This document shows positions 45,471 to 57,626 of a stretch of DNA of 64,000 nt, piece after piece. A program made the position numbers and the translations under genes. Below the pieces are notes generated by a model, which saw only the letters and a list, made by a program, of their open reading frames with translations, searched no databases and was not told the origin of the DNA. Source of the DNA: Biomphalaria glabrata (lineage: Eukaryota > Mollusca > Gastropoda > Planorbidae); the NCBI RefSeq assembly GCF_947242115.1, contig NC_074728.1, positions 10,482,221 to 10,546,220 on the forward strand. The letters are read 5' to 3'. Each line of letters opens with the position of its first letter. The first letter of the stretch is position 1.

Positions 45471-45512
45471 TATCAAATGATATGATAACCTGTGAAATAA
45501 ATTATACAACAT

Positions 45513-45774
45513 CTATAAGTTTGTCAGCTTTAAAAAAAAAAAAAGTAGAGTACATAATTTAGTACATATCAATCAAATCAATGTAGTACCAGTGATAAAA
45601 CTATTTGAACTTTTACATCCTTTCTTAAAGGTCAATTAATTCCTCACAGGTTAAAATGAAGCTGCAACAACAGAATGTAAGAAGCATCTCTATTAAATGC
45701 AGTACAGTGTGTGTCTCTCTATCTCTCTCTCTAGACTTAGATCGATCTATCTATCTATCTATCAAATCTATCTC

Positions 45775-45805
<31 letters not shown>
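45513..45805. repeat. Intron of the zinc-finger gene with simple repeats
   Basis: There is a CT/CTAT/TA microsatellite run at about 45718-45805. No coding signal. Confidence 0.55.
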
Positions 45806-46870
45806 CATGGCCGTAGCCTGGGGTGGGGGTGGGGGGGGGGGGGGGGGAAATTGGAATTTAGTGACTGATTTTTTGTTTTGATTTTATTTTAGGTGAGATT
45901 TTAATACTAAACTATCACTTGCCCCAGCACAGCAAAGGAGGTTTTGAGTTTAAAACCCCTACCAGGGGGGGTTTTGAGTTTAAAACCCCCTACCAGGGGT
46001 TTTCGCAGTTAATTCACCTCTTCTATAACACTAAACAAACAGAAATGCAAACGACAATCCCCCAAATTTTACTAGCACAGTTAAGGAAGATCTTGATTTT
46101 TAAACACCCATCAAAATTTACGATAAATCACCTCTTCAATATAAAAAAAAGAAAATTACACACTCAAAATTCTATGAGCGTAGCCAAAGGGGTTTTGAGT
46201 TAACCCCCACCCTCTCTTCTGTAGGGTTTGAAACTAAAAAATACCCGGTATAAAAAAACGCAAATTACGCACTTAAAATGTTATGAGCGTATCTAAATGG
46301 GTTTTGACTCAGTTTGAAATTTAAACCCAATTTCAGTGGGGTATGAAGCTAAAAATACCTCTGCAATATAAAAAAAGCAAATTATACACTCAACATGTTA
46401 TGAGTGTATTCAAAGGGAGTGGAGTTTGAAGCTAAAAAATTCCTCTTCAATATAAAAAAAGGAAATTACACACTAAAATTATTTGAGTGTAGCCAAGACA
46501 ATTGGGGACTTTGAGTTTAAATCCCTCTCCTACAGATGGCTTTTTTTTAAAGTTTAAAACCCCTCCAGATGGTTTTGAGTTAAAAATCCCCCTACAGAGC
46601 GTTTTGAGGTGGAAAACCTCTATCTTCAATATTATTCTAAAGCAGTTACTAAATTATATGACCGTAGCTAAATGGGGTTTTGATTTTTAAAAAAAACAGA
46701 ACTCCAGAGTTTTTTAGTTTAAAACCCCCAACAGATTATTTTGATTATAAAACTTCCCTTTTCGATATAAATCTAAAGCAAACTACAGTCACTTACTTCC
46801 AAGAGCGTATTCAAGAGAGGTTACACATTTCTACCAGTGGCGGGGCTCAATTAATAAAGTGCAGTGAATA
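45806..46870 (+). repeat. Degenerate array around GAGCGTAGCCAAAGGGGTTT
   Basis: A unit with TATGAGCGTAGCCAAAGGGG followed by TTTTGAGTTTAAAACCCC and CAAATTACACACTCAAAA recurs near 46172, 46284, 46399, 46480, 46650 and 46801, spacing about 80-170 bp. It is preceded at 45806 by CCGTAGCCTGGGGTGG and a long G tract. A single unit occurs at 25552. This looks like an old array built from the end of a CGTAGCC-type transposon. Confidence 0.72.
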
Positions 46871-47087
46871 GTCATCTGCCGAAATTGAAAAACACTTAAT
46901 GTGGCTCAACAAAGATGGCTAAGACCCCTTGCTGTCAATTGCGGGGAGTCTACAATTTTTCCACTAACTCCAGGAAGAACCTATTCTAGAGCACAATAAG
47001 CATCTTCCGAAAGAATGATGGGTCAGAATGTAATTTATAAAGATTATATACACACACACACATACATACATATAAATAAAAGTGGGA

Positions 47088-47310
47088 AGCGTGGTCGAGA
47101 GGCTAAGTGTGCTTGAGCTTGGCTTGTCTTGGCTACCTAGAAGGGGGCTTGAGGTTCGACACCTGACTCGGGCAGACTTTTACTGAGCGCCTAAAGGCAG
47201 CACGGAAAACTAACTCCTAGATACCTCCTCCCCCGACTGGTCCACAAATGAGATTGGACCAAAGCGCTCTGAGCATGCTATAAGCATGAAAGTAGCGCTA
47301 TATAAAAGCT
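47088..47310 (+). mobile_element. tRNA-derived SINE, second family
   Basis: GTGGTCGAGAGGCTAAGTGT head, GAGGTTCGACACC B box, CTAAAGGCAGCACGG body, and the tail GCTATAAGCATGAAAGTAGC ending in an ATAATAATAA repeat. A related copy is at 1500-1670 and a tail at 38655-38745. Confidence 0.78.
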
Positions 47311-47333
47311 ATAATAATAAATTTTTTTTTTGA

Positions 47334-48605
47334 CGCGGGGGGGGGGGGGGGGGGGGATAAAAAATAAAAAAATCGGTAATAGGCGATATTATGCCGCCCA
47401 CGCCCGATCCGGTTCTTTCTGTGGTCTTACTGTAGACAATAAGCTCCTAAACCTACCCTCCAAAGCTGTACCATCGCAAATTAATATTAAGCCGAAAAAA
47501 AAAAAATTTAGTTTTCAAGTTCTTTTATCATTGTTGTAATGAAAAATACGCCATTTTGTTTACTACGTTCTTAAGAGGATGTAACTCTCCATCCCAGAAG
47601 TTTAAAAAACAATAAACTAAGAGCAAGTATCACTGAACTATATATTATTTTGATGGAATTTAGTATGATCAAAATTTAGATTTAGTGCTAGCTTTAGGGT
47701 TAGGGTTAGAATTAGGTTTAGGGTTAGGTTTAGAATTAGGGTTAGGTTTAGAATTAGGTTTAGGTTAGGATTAAGTTTAGAATTAGGGTTAGGGTTAGAA
47801 TTAGGGTTAGGTTTAGGATTAGGATTATTAGGTTTAGAATTAGGGTTAGGGTTAGAATTAGGTTTAGTGTTAGGTTTAGTGCTAGGTTTAAGATTAGGTT
47901 TAGAATTAGGGTTAGGTTTACTGCTAGGTTTAGGGTTAGGTTTAGAATTAGGGTTAGTTTTAGGATTAGGGTTAGGTTTAGAATAGGTTTAGTGAAACCT
48001 AACCCTAACCTTAAATCTAACCCTAAACCTAGCACTAACCCTAAACCTAACCCTAAACCTAGCACTAACCCTAAACCTAAATACTAAACCTAACCCTAAA
48101 CCTAAATACTAAACCTAACCCTAAACTTAATTTCCTAAATCTAGTACTAAACCTAAACCTAAATACTAACCCTAAACCTAATCCTAATTCTATACCTAAT
48201 TCTTATTCTAAACCTAACCCTAAACCTAGCAGTAAACCTTTTATTTTGATCCTACTAAACCTAATCCTAAACTATAATATAGTGCTCCAAACGATATATA
48301 GTTCAGTGACATTTTTTTCTTTACTTCCTCTTCAGAACATCATAACAATATGGCGTTGCCTCTATTACAGCAATAATAAGGAACCGTAAAAACTAAATAT
48401 TTTTTTTTCGGCTTAATATTATTATTAATTTGCGATGGTACAGCTTTGGAGTGTAGGTTTATGAGCCTATGGTCTACGGTAGGACCACAGAAAGAACCGG
48501 ATCAGGCGTGGGCGGCATAATATCGCCTATTACCAAAAAATCTAATTGTCCTTAGATAAAAAAAATCCCCCCCCCCCCCCAAAAAAAAATCCTGGCTACA
48601 CCCAT
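47334..48605. mobile_element. Fold-back element with telomere-like inner arms
   Basis: Two arms are reverse complements. The outer arms (47357-47690 and 48265-48566) share AATAGGCGATATTATGCCGC, CCGGTTCTTTCTGTGGTC and AGCTGTACCATCGCAAATTA. The inner parts are degenerate TTAGGG/TTAGG repeats, in the G-rich sense at 47692-47990 and flipping to CCCTAA at 47996-48260. The ends are a 20-base G run and a 14-base C run followed by ATCCTGGCTACACCCATGAT. There is no coding frame. Confidence 0.85.
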
Positions 48606-49394
48606 GATATATATATATATATAGAGAGAGAGAGAGTTTGAGGATGCTTTTCAAGATCTCTAACTCAATCAATAAGCTATCAACTAGAATGTCTGGCCAT
48701 TCTAATATTAGGCTAATTACTAAATAATTTAAAATAAGCATGCATACAAATTACAATTGCATAACCCATAATTATAATATGATGGGCATGGGGCCTCATG
48801 GGCCATATCGGGAAGTGCATACGCAGCATCATCTATACTCTATAGTCTATAGACTCTCATAGTCTATCCTATAGTAATCTATGCACTAATAAATAAAATT
48901 ATTTATAAGACTAATACTAATAGACTCTACACATTAGACATTATTATTATACAGATCTAGACATTTAAGTTTAACTTAGTAACTTAGTTTTTAAGAGACT
49001 AAAGTCAAGAGATCTAGACTATCTATTACTATTAATATTCTAATTTACTAGATTTGTCTTCAGTGTCTACACTCTAAGATCTAGATCTCTCTATATAGAT
49101 CTATATCTACTATCTAGTTTACTAGATCTAAATTAGGTATGATCATCTAGATTATTCTAGATCTATGTCTATATAGATCTAGAACTAGATTCTAGATCAT
49201 ACTAGACTAGAATAGATGTGGACTATATAAATCATTTTCCCATAATTCTTTAAGTTTACAACGGGAGTTGTCTTCTCATAACGCTTTTTGTTTACATTTT
49301 GTTTACCTGCCAACTCTCTTTCTATTTCTATTCCACAGAACGTCTCTCGAGATATAGGATAACCACACAAACCAAGTAAACGTTTACCTAATCC
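48606..49394. repeat. Simple repeats and CTAGAT-rich DNA
   Basis: AT and AG microsatellites at 48605-48640, then 48830-49200 rich in AGATCTAGA-type palindromes. No gene. Confidence 0.5.
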
Positions 49395-49600
49395 ATTGGT
49401 CGGCAACCTTTTGAGTCGGAAGAGCAAAAAAGTTAAAATTGACAAATTTTAAAGTTTTTAAATAGCCACAAAAATGTTTTTTTCTTGCCAACAATAAATA
49501 TAACTCGCGTAATTGATTTTTTTATGAAAGAAAAAAATATTCATTCATAAGAAAATATACATATTGAATATACATATTGTAACTCCGCTCCCGAGCCACA
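49395..49600. repeat. hAT-like remnant
   Basis: The words TTGGTCGGCAACCTTTTGAG and, further on, GAGCCACACTGACGGTGCGC are typical of the ends and subterminal parts of hAT-family repeats. No transposase is visible. Confidence 0.45.
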
Positions 49601-49718
49601 CTGACGGTGCGCATCAGAACGCCATTGAACACACGTAGTGGAAGACATGTTTAGATAGGAAGAAGTACTGTGGGTGATCTGGCTAAAAGTCATGGGAGTT
49701 TGAACAGTCTGGTAGGGT

Positions 49719-52250
49719 AACGTGGGGCAAAAAGCCCTTCGGGGTAAAAGGCCTTTCTTAATTTTTGTGCGAATGGCTTATTGGATGATTCAAATTAAGA
49801 CTTCCTGAGATAGCTTACTTCCGTTCTTTTAATGCACATTGAGCTTGATGTAGTAGCTTTTCAATTTATCGTCACAGATCACTTTGAATTTTTCTACCTA
49901 TCTCACTATAAGGTAAGGGCTCATTTTATTTGTCTGTATTTTTATTATGTGTTATTTTATCCTTAATTGTAAATATTCTTTGCAAAGGATTTTCAATTGA
50001 AATCCTTATAGATGTTGCTATACTCTAAAAGCGCCATGGTGAAAGTTAATATTATCGATCGTTTCAACATCACCTATGTTGGGGTAAAATGCCCATTAGA
50101 GTTGGGGGCAGGAAGCCTTTATCGAAATCTGGTCATAAAGGATCTAGATGTATAATGTATAAAATCTAGAAATCTCTATAAATTTTAGACTTCATTGTCG
50201 CTAGATTTAAGATTATTCTAGATTTATATTTAACTAGATCTATAATATACAAATAATCTACAAAATTCTAGATTCTAGACTGGAATCTAAGAATAAATTA
50301 TATAAATACAAGTTCAATAGGTCTAAAATGTAAATTAGAAAAATATATCTAAATCTAGATCTATTATAAATAAATCTAATAAAATATCTAGTCTAGATCT
50401 AGTAGATCTATTTCTATAACTATATGTCTTTATCATTATATAATATTATTATATAAATCTATAATAATAGATTTTTATTCTGTACGTAATAGTGATTTGG
50501 CCTTTTTTTTTGGGTATTCTAGTCAATCCAGATGAGACAGCAATTAGTATGCGTATTTGTGATACTTAGATTAGAAAGTAATAGTAAGATCTAGTAGGGC
50601 TGTAGATCTAATCTATAAATTATACCATATTAGTAAGTTTAACTATAGATTTATATTTTCTGTTTGTAAAATGTTTCAGATGTTCCTTCAGAGTTGAAGA
50701 TTATTACTTCCTAGTCCAAACCTCCCGCAGGACGACAGGGGATGGGAGCGGGCAGGGTTTAAACTCTGGACCACTGACAAATCTGAACGACAGTCCAGCG
50801 CGCAAACCGCACGACCAAAATATCTAGTCTAGATCTAGTAGATCTATTTCTATATGTCAGTATCATTATATTATTATATAAATCTATAATAATAGATTTT
50901 TATTCTGTACGCGATAGTGATTTGGGGTATTCTAGTCAATCCAGATGAGACAGCAATTAGTATGCGTATTTGTGATACTTAGATTAGAAAGTAATAGTAA
51001 GATCTAGTAGGGCTGTAGATCTAGTCTATAAATTATACCATATTAGTAAGTTTAACTATAGATTTATATTTTCTGTTTGTAAAATGTTTCAGATGTTCCT
51101 TCAGAGTTGAAGATTATTACTTCCTAGTCCAAACCTCCCACAGGGCGACAGGGAATGGGAGCGGGCAGGGTTTAAACCCTGGACCACTGACAAATCTGAA
51201 CGACAGTCCAGCACGCAAACCGCACGACCAAGTAGCCATCCATTTTCTAGATCGTTATTATTTATTCTACTTTTGCCTGCTATGTTTGGAATTATATATA
51301 TTTATCTTTTGAGATCCATAAGCTTTTAAAGTTTAAAATGTGCACAATTTAATTTAAAAAAAAAAATTTTTTTTATTTTTTTTTTTCATTTCAGAAAATG
51401 TTAATATATTACCAGAGAAAAACACAAGGCTCGTATGGTCAACATTCTTGACAGAAGATTTAAAAGCTATCGCTGATGGGATGCCACTTAACAATGTCTC
51501 CGAAAAAATTACATTTATAATTATTAAATATTTCACTTATACTTTTTAAATTTGTTTGTCAAAATTTATTATTTATGTTTGTGTATACCAAATATCGCAA
51601 GCTAAAATTATTTAAAAACAAATTCATGTGTTTATATAATTACATACTGGTACACTAATACATACAACTAAGAGCTGAAAAACGTAAAAATAATTTTTAA
51701 AGTTTTTAGTTTTCATTACTTTTGCTTCTGCATTTTAATCAATTTTCTTTTTTATCTTGTTTACAAACTAAAATTGAAAACAAAATTACCAGCCTAAATT
51801 TATACACAAAAACAAACATCTACGAAGAAAAGAAAATCCTTATTTGCTTGAACATAATTAATAATCAATTATCATTATTATTCTTGTGTGCAAGGATAAA
51901 AAAAAAATTATTTGAAAACAAAATTACACATACAAATATATATACACAATAATATATACACCTAAGAGATTTAAAAAGCAATTAAATTCTTTATTTACCA
52001 CAATTTTTGCTTTGGGGTAAGTGGCCCTTGGAAGGGCTTTTTGCCCCAAGTGTGGGGTAAAATGTCCCTTAAAATTTTTTTTAAATTTCATGCAATAATT
52101 TTTAGATGCATTGAAATAAATTTATTTTAAAAACTAATTTGTAAATTAGACATGTAACACTAAATGAAAACCAAATTTAAGATAAAATTATATTAATAAG
52201 CTAGCTTGTATAGGCCATAGAAGCTTAAGGGGGGCTTTTTGCCCCACGTT
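49719..52250 (+). mobile_element. pogo-like DNA transposon (19-bp TIRs), decayed
   Basis: A perfect 19-bp inverted repeat AACGTGGGGCAAAAAGCCC bounds 2.5 kb (49719-49737, 52232-52250). Subterminal GGGGTAAAA.GCCC motifs recur at 49740, 50079 and 52045. A TA precedes the left end, fitting a Tc1/mariner-pogo target. At about 51410-51510 after a TTTCAG, two frames carry YYQRKTQGSYG and then TEDLKAIADGMPLNN, reading like the helix-turn-helix start of a pogo or jerky transposase, with a frameshift between; no DDE catalytic part is seen. The interior contains a SINE and a tandem duplication of about 430 bp. Confidence 0.68.
50387..51230 (+). repeat. Tandem duplication of about 430 bp including a SINE
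   Basis: 50387-50816 and 50817-51230 are near-identical, each running from TATCTAGTCTAGATCTAGTA through a minus-strand SINE (third family) to CGCACGACCAA. The duplication therefore happened after the SINE inserted in the pogo-like element. Confidence 0.85.
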
Positions 52251-52754
52251 TCTACTGAGTGCTGTCCTGTATGCTACTAGGAAACTGTTTGGGAGACCTG
52301 GAGCGACGCTGGGAAGTATGTCGGTGGTCTGTTCTGTGTTCTGGTAGGACTCTTAGAACTTAAGACATATTACTCCCTGTGACTTTATAGCAGAATTCCA
52401 AGTCTAACTAGTAACTATTACTATTTGTTGATGCTTATATAAACAAATAGGCTACATCGTTTACTATTGCCGACCTGCCTTCCGTTGAGTGCCTGCCTTA
52501 GAGTTAAAACAATTGGTGTCAGAAGTGGGATTTTGGCAGCTCAACGAAAGGAAAGAATGACAACGCTTAGGAAGCTAGATGAACTTAGCTGTAAACAGTT
52601 AAAAGAGGAGCTCCGAGCCAGGCAGCTGAGGATCTTCTGTTCCAAAGAAAAGATGAGAGCCAGTCTTCGACAGAACCTGGTTGATGAAGGGGACATCTAC
52701 CTGTTTGAAGTCGAATCAGATATGGAAGATATGCAACAACAGATGGCAGTTCTA

Positions 52755-53257
52755 CTTTGAAAGATGAGTTCTCAGCAAAAATAGTAATTAGAAAAACAAG
52801 ACAAGATTCTGCTACTACGCTCTTGCGCACGCTCCATTGGCTTCCCGTGATAGCGAGAATCAATTACAAGGTCGCCACACTTTGTCATCAGTGTATATAT
52901 AACAATGAGATGCCCTTGTACCTTAGAGAACTGATTACTCCATATGTCCCCCAGAGAGCCCTGCGCTTTTAGTGGTGCCACGTTTCTCCCTCAAAAGCTA
53001 CGGTCTGCGGGCTTTTTAGAGCACGGACCAAAGGTTTGGAACTCAGTCCCCATTGATCTCAGACAGACAACATGCTATACCACTTTTAAGAAGAACATTA
53101 AGACCTACTTGTTTAAAACTTTTTTAGATTAGTTTTTGATTTCTATTGTCGTGTTTGTGTTTGTAATGTTATTACAGCACCTTGAGCCTATATTTTGTTG
53201 TTTGTTAACAGCGCTTTACAAATAAAATTATTATTATTATTATAAATTATTATTAAG
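52755..53257 (+). mobile_element. 5'-truncated LINE (CR1/L2-like) inside the gag fossil
   Basis: It encodes TLHWLPVIARINYKVATL and, after a frameshift, HGPKVWNSVPIDLRQ and KKNIKTYLFK, the familiar C-terminus of CR1/L2-type LINEs. The 3' end is AACAGCGCTTTACAAATAAA plus an ATT repeat. ACAGATGGCAGT (left) and ACAGATGGGAGC (right) form a diverged target duplication. Confidence 0.85.
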
Positions 53258-53959
53258 AACAGATGGGAGCTGTGCTCGAAAATATTGGGTCTATGCGAGA
53301 ACAGTTGAACTCAGGGCTAGGAAACGCCAATGACAAGATAGATGCCATGGACACCAAGATAGATGTCATGGAATCGGTAATCAAAACCGAGTTATTGGCT
53401 ATGAACCAACGCGTACATGCTGCGGAGGAGAGAATCACCAACACTGACGAACAGATGAATCAGAGGGTCGACGCAGTGAAAGAAAGAGAAGAAGTTTGCT
53501 TTGTGGTTGAAGCTACTGCTGTACCTGTTATGAATACCACTACGAGCAAGACAGGTGAATCAATGTGTACCATGCTCGGCAAGACTGATGAACCGATATA
53601 TGATCTGCTGAACCAGACAGACGAACAGATGGCTATTATGTCCAGAAGAATAAGCAATCCGTTACTCATCGGAGACGCTGATAATGGTAGCGCTGTCAGT
53701 GACTGTGGTAACGAGTTTTGCAAGATTTGCTCTCACGATAAGAAGCCTGGCGATTGCTGCGAATATCACAACGATGAGCACATACCTGATCATGTCCACG
53801 TGATTTCTGCTGCCTAAACTCAGGCATTTTCCTGACAATTAGTAGGCCTAATATGTTGCAGTTAAATTGAATAAGTTGATAAATTCTAATGTCATTTGTA
53901 ATATATTCTTATTACTGAGTACATTTTATTTATTATATTACTAGCAGCGATCATGAAAG

Positions 53960-54300
53960 ACCATTTAAATTTAAAAAAAAAAAAAAAATTCAGGCCAAAC
54001 CAATTACAGAGTTTAAAATTACTCCGTTTTGAACAGAACATCTCAATAAAATCAAAAGAAAAAAAACAACAACAAAAGAAAAAAAACAAAAAAAAAAAAC
54101 AAACGAAAAAGGGACGATAGAAGACAAATTAAAATAAAAAAAAATTCAGACCAAACCAATTACAGAGTTTAAAATTACTCCGTTTTGAGCAGAACATCTC
54201 AATAAAATCAAAAGAAAAAAACAAAAACAAAAGAAGAAAAAAAAAAACTAACAATAAAAAAACAACAACAAGCAAACAATTCCAGAGCAGAAACAATTAT
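53960..54300 (+). repeat. Tandem duplication of about 145 bp, A-rich
   Basis: CCAAACCAATTACAGAGTTT, then TCCGTTTTGA.CAGAACATCT occur at 53996-54060 and again at 54152-54220, separated by A-rich spacers. Confidence 0.75.
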
Positions 54301-54600
54301 AAAAGACCAATGATTCAACGAAAAAGGGACGATAGAAGACAAGCTAAAATACACAAACTAAAAGGTATCAATGTTTGAAATACCTTATCTCGTGAAAATG
54401 AAAGAGCCTATGCCTACAAGAAAAGAGGAAATCGTAAAGACCAATTGAATGACCAAAGAAAAAAAGGTCTACCCATTCCGCCCCCTACTAATCCTTATTT
54501 AAAGCAGGAAATAACAAATTTCCACCAACCTCCAAGAAATCACAATAGAAATAGTTATCACCTATCTCCAAGAAAGCACAATCAAAATTGATCTGGTTAG

Positions 54601-55495
54601 AGGTTAGAGTAAATAAGAAATAAATTAGTTTAAAATAAGACTTGTCTTCGAGTCCGAAGTGTAGTGTAGATATACAGTGTAGAGCCAAAACGTTAATAAG
54701 ATTTGATAAAAAAGACATTTTAGTTAGAGATTAATGAGTAACTAATAGAGTGAATTGAAGATTTTTATAGGCCCTTCATAAAGGAAAAACTATAAATCGC
54801 AATGTTTTAGTGTATCCCCTGTCGGAAAAAAAGGACATGGTCTCCTTTAGACGCGAAGTAACTATGGATTTTTTAAAATTTATTCAGTACTCAATAGTAT
54901 TCCTATAGCCGCAGAAATAAAAGAGTGATCTTTCCTTTACTTCTTCTCGTCCAAACTCTTGAGCGATGAAGAGAATTATATATATATAGAAAGATTATGT
55001 GTTGTTTTTGGAAAGTTGGGATAGGGGATATAAATTGCGTGCACAGTGCGCCAGCTATGTTTAATATGCCTCTGATAGACAAATAAAATAATTATAGGTT
55101 ATGAACTTTTATAGGTAAAATGATAAATATGCAGACTTATTTATTAATTTAGTTTGTTAACTTGACCAAAAGCTACGAGATGGTTGTGTGATCTGTGCAG
55201 CGACCAACATCTTCTGCTTTCACTAAATCAGACTTGTAAGACTGTAAGTCTACGTGAACTTTGGTCCGTGTCTCCGATTCTGGTTTCAAAAGAGAAACTT
55301 GGATCAGGCGTAGATTTTTCTTGCGGCTTGAAATATGCATTCAATTTGGCAAGGTAACTGCGTAGTTAATATATCTAGATGTCAAGATTACGGTAGAAAC
55401 TTATAAATTCAAACAGGGGGTACGAGCTAGGACATAATAATTTTTATTTCTGAATGAAATCCCGAAACGAATACAGTAATAGAAAACAATTATTT
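54601..55495. other. Intergenic, nothing recognised
   Basis: AT-rich sequence with a short TA tract near 54980. No gene, SINE or LINE segment was identified. Confidence 0.4.
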
Positions 55496-55752
55496 TTAAC
55501 TCATTCTCTCCTTATTAACGATACCATCGTTGATTTAACCTCATAAAAATTAATTTTTGGTTTTATAAACTTTAATTTGGACTATATAAGAAGAGCATGC
55601 ATCCTCCAATAATTGTATACCAAAAGTAATGTTTTCTGATAACAAACAAAGATGTTATTGAAGTTCAATCATAACGGAGTATAATGTACAAATGTGAAAA
55701 ATGAACAATTCTTTCAAAACGTGTGAAAATAATTACGGAGATAAAGAGTTAA
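55496..55752. mobile_element. TTAA-flanked MITE, copy 2
   Basis: It runs from TTAACTCATTCTC to GATAAAGAGTTAA and aligns with 18264-18629 but lacks the LINE-tail insertion, giving a cleaner view of the 257-bp element. Confidence 0.72.
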
Positions 55753-55939
55753 GATTAAAGTAATAACTGACTGGAATCGGTTTGCGACGTTTTGGCTCAG
55801 CCGAATCAGCTCTAGGCTTCTGACCAGAATGACGTGGCTATAACTACGGCCTACATCAAAACTGTTAAAGGTTCACAATGGTGATAGTCAAATCGATGAC
55901 AGCTGATACGTTGTTCCCGAAGAAGAACTTGACGGCAAA

Positions 55940-56235
55940 TACAAGAACTTTATACATAACTATTGGTAATTAATTATTTGTATTGTATAGAACAAGGGAA
56001 AGAAATGGCACTTGACAGATGTGGTGGTATAAGTTGAGTTTGCTCCCCCCCCTCCCTGAGTTCTAATTCAAGTCGTACAACTTAAAAAAAAATTGCATTA
56101 CAAAAGCGATCACGGTAACACTCACACAGATACCCCCCTTCTTCCCCCACCCTTTCCTTACTGGCTCAGACAAATGATAGGATCATAGCGTATTGAGAAA
56201 GCTATAAGCATGCAATTGCGCTAAACAAAAACAAT
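55940..56235 (+). repeat. Composite SINE-like repeat
   Basis: It aligns with 30550-30945: CTTGACAGATGTGGTGGTAT, TTCAAGTCGTACAAC and the tail AAGCATGCAATTGCGCTAAA. Confidence 0.6.
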
Positions 56236-56239
56236 TAGT

Positions 56240-56515
56240 AACAAGGTTACAAAGACAGTTTGTGTAGAAACAGAAACTCAAAAATCGGCCCCCGAAGTGG
56301 TCCACCCAGGCATGTAAAAAGGCAGGTTTCAATATTTTCAGATAGAATATCATAATAAAATTATATCAAAGGCAAATGAAAGAGAAGAATGGAGAAAGAA
56401 GGTTGACAGATCCTGTGTGGTGGTCCAACGGTTTAGAAGACCAAGGGATAGGTGAAAGAGAAGGTGAAGCTAGATGTGAACCTGGCCTAACTGATGCCAT
56501 ATAATGAATATCCAA
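56240..56515 (+). repeat. Dispersed repeat with LINE-like tail
   Basis: This is the least interrupted copy of the 11868-12138 family: AAGGTTACAAAGACAGTTTG, GGTCCACCCAGGCATG, an REEWRKKVDRS-type frame, and the end GAACCTGGCCTAACTGATG. Confidence 0.65.
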
Positions 56516-57626
56516 TTGATCTATCAGTTTTGTAAAGGGTCAATCAATCTCTTATTCAAAGTCTCAAGAAAAACAATAACAACGTTTCCGTAAAAAAATT
56601 CCTTTTTTCTTGTGTATGCAGTAACCTGTTACAGTTCACGCGACAATATGAAAAACTGCTTATTAATTGTTTTTTTTTATTTCTGTTGCACTTTTGTTAA
56701 ACTAAAACTCAGTTTCAACTAAAATAAGGTAATTAAACTAAATGTTAATTATGAATATAAAAATATAGTTAAACAAAACTAATGAAAATTAATAAAACTA
56801 TAACAAACTTTTTCATAACGTTTTTTTTTTTTGGGGGGGGGGGGATGTAAACTAGACATAAACTATAATCATTCGACGCTATGCCTACGTTTGATATAGG
56901 CCTAATTCTTTTAACATTGTAGAAATATTTATCCATTATAAAATCAATAATAAAGAAGATGTTTCTAACATAAACGTTAAGGCACAATAAAAGTTGAAAA
57001 AAAAAATGTCTAAATAAATATGTGGGCTTGTATTTTTGCCTTGAATTTAAACCTTTACCTGGTACTTTAAAAAAACAACAACATTATATTCTAAAGTTGG
57101 TTATCCTAATGCTTTGAGATCGGAACAACCCCATTCATGATATTGGATAGAAGCTTTTGGCAAAAATGTTTAACAACATTTTATAATACTGCTACTTTCA
57201 ATTGCACATATTGACTCCCATAACTTCTACTTTACCCTCTTCAAATGCAGAATGACAAAATAGTTGATAACTGCTATAATTTTTTTGATAATCAAAGTTG
57301 TTTATGTCACATGACCAGAAAGCAGGAATGTCTTCAAACGCTACCACATGTTGAAAAGTTTACACATTTTAATTAAACTTTATAGTTTTGTAACTAGAAA
57401 AAAAACAACAACTACGATTTAAACTAAACTATTTTTTTTTCTAGTTAAACTTTGGCCTTAATTTTTTTTTTACTTAAACTAAAAGTTTCTCACTAGTTAG
57501 TAGGACAGAACTTACTTAACTTAGATACGCTATACATTTGTAAAAGAATATGAAAAAGAAATCTAAAAGCGTTTGCATAAATGTGTTAAAAATATGGTAA
57601 AAACTAATCTTCCATACAAAAAAGCC
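56516..57626. other. Intergenic, nothing recognised
   Basis: AT-rich; a G run near 56833 is the only notable low-complexity feature. Confidence 0.4.

Larger units (their letters stand above)
52251..54600 (+). mobile_element. Ty3/Gypsy-like gag fossil with LTR end and primer-binding site
   Basis: An LTR-like end (GTTAAAACA at 52509) is followed by TGGTGTCAGAAGTGGGAT, a classic Leu-type primer-binding site. Downstream pieces include an N-terminal SAP-like domain (52557-52759), a coiled-coil region (53263-53817) and a basic region (about 54300-54590). A LINE fragment lies inside it (52755-53257), and the pogo-like element lies against or within its LTR. The copy is broken in several places and has no pol visible. 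It is an old relic. Confidence 0.7.

Noticed and set aside
47760-48065. 101-residue minus-strand frame rich in L, N and T
   Set aside because: It is translation of degenerate TTAGGG-type repeats in the fold-back element.
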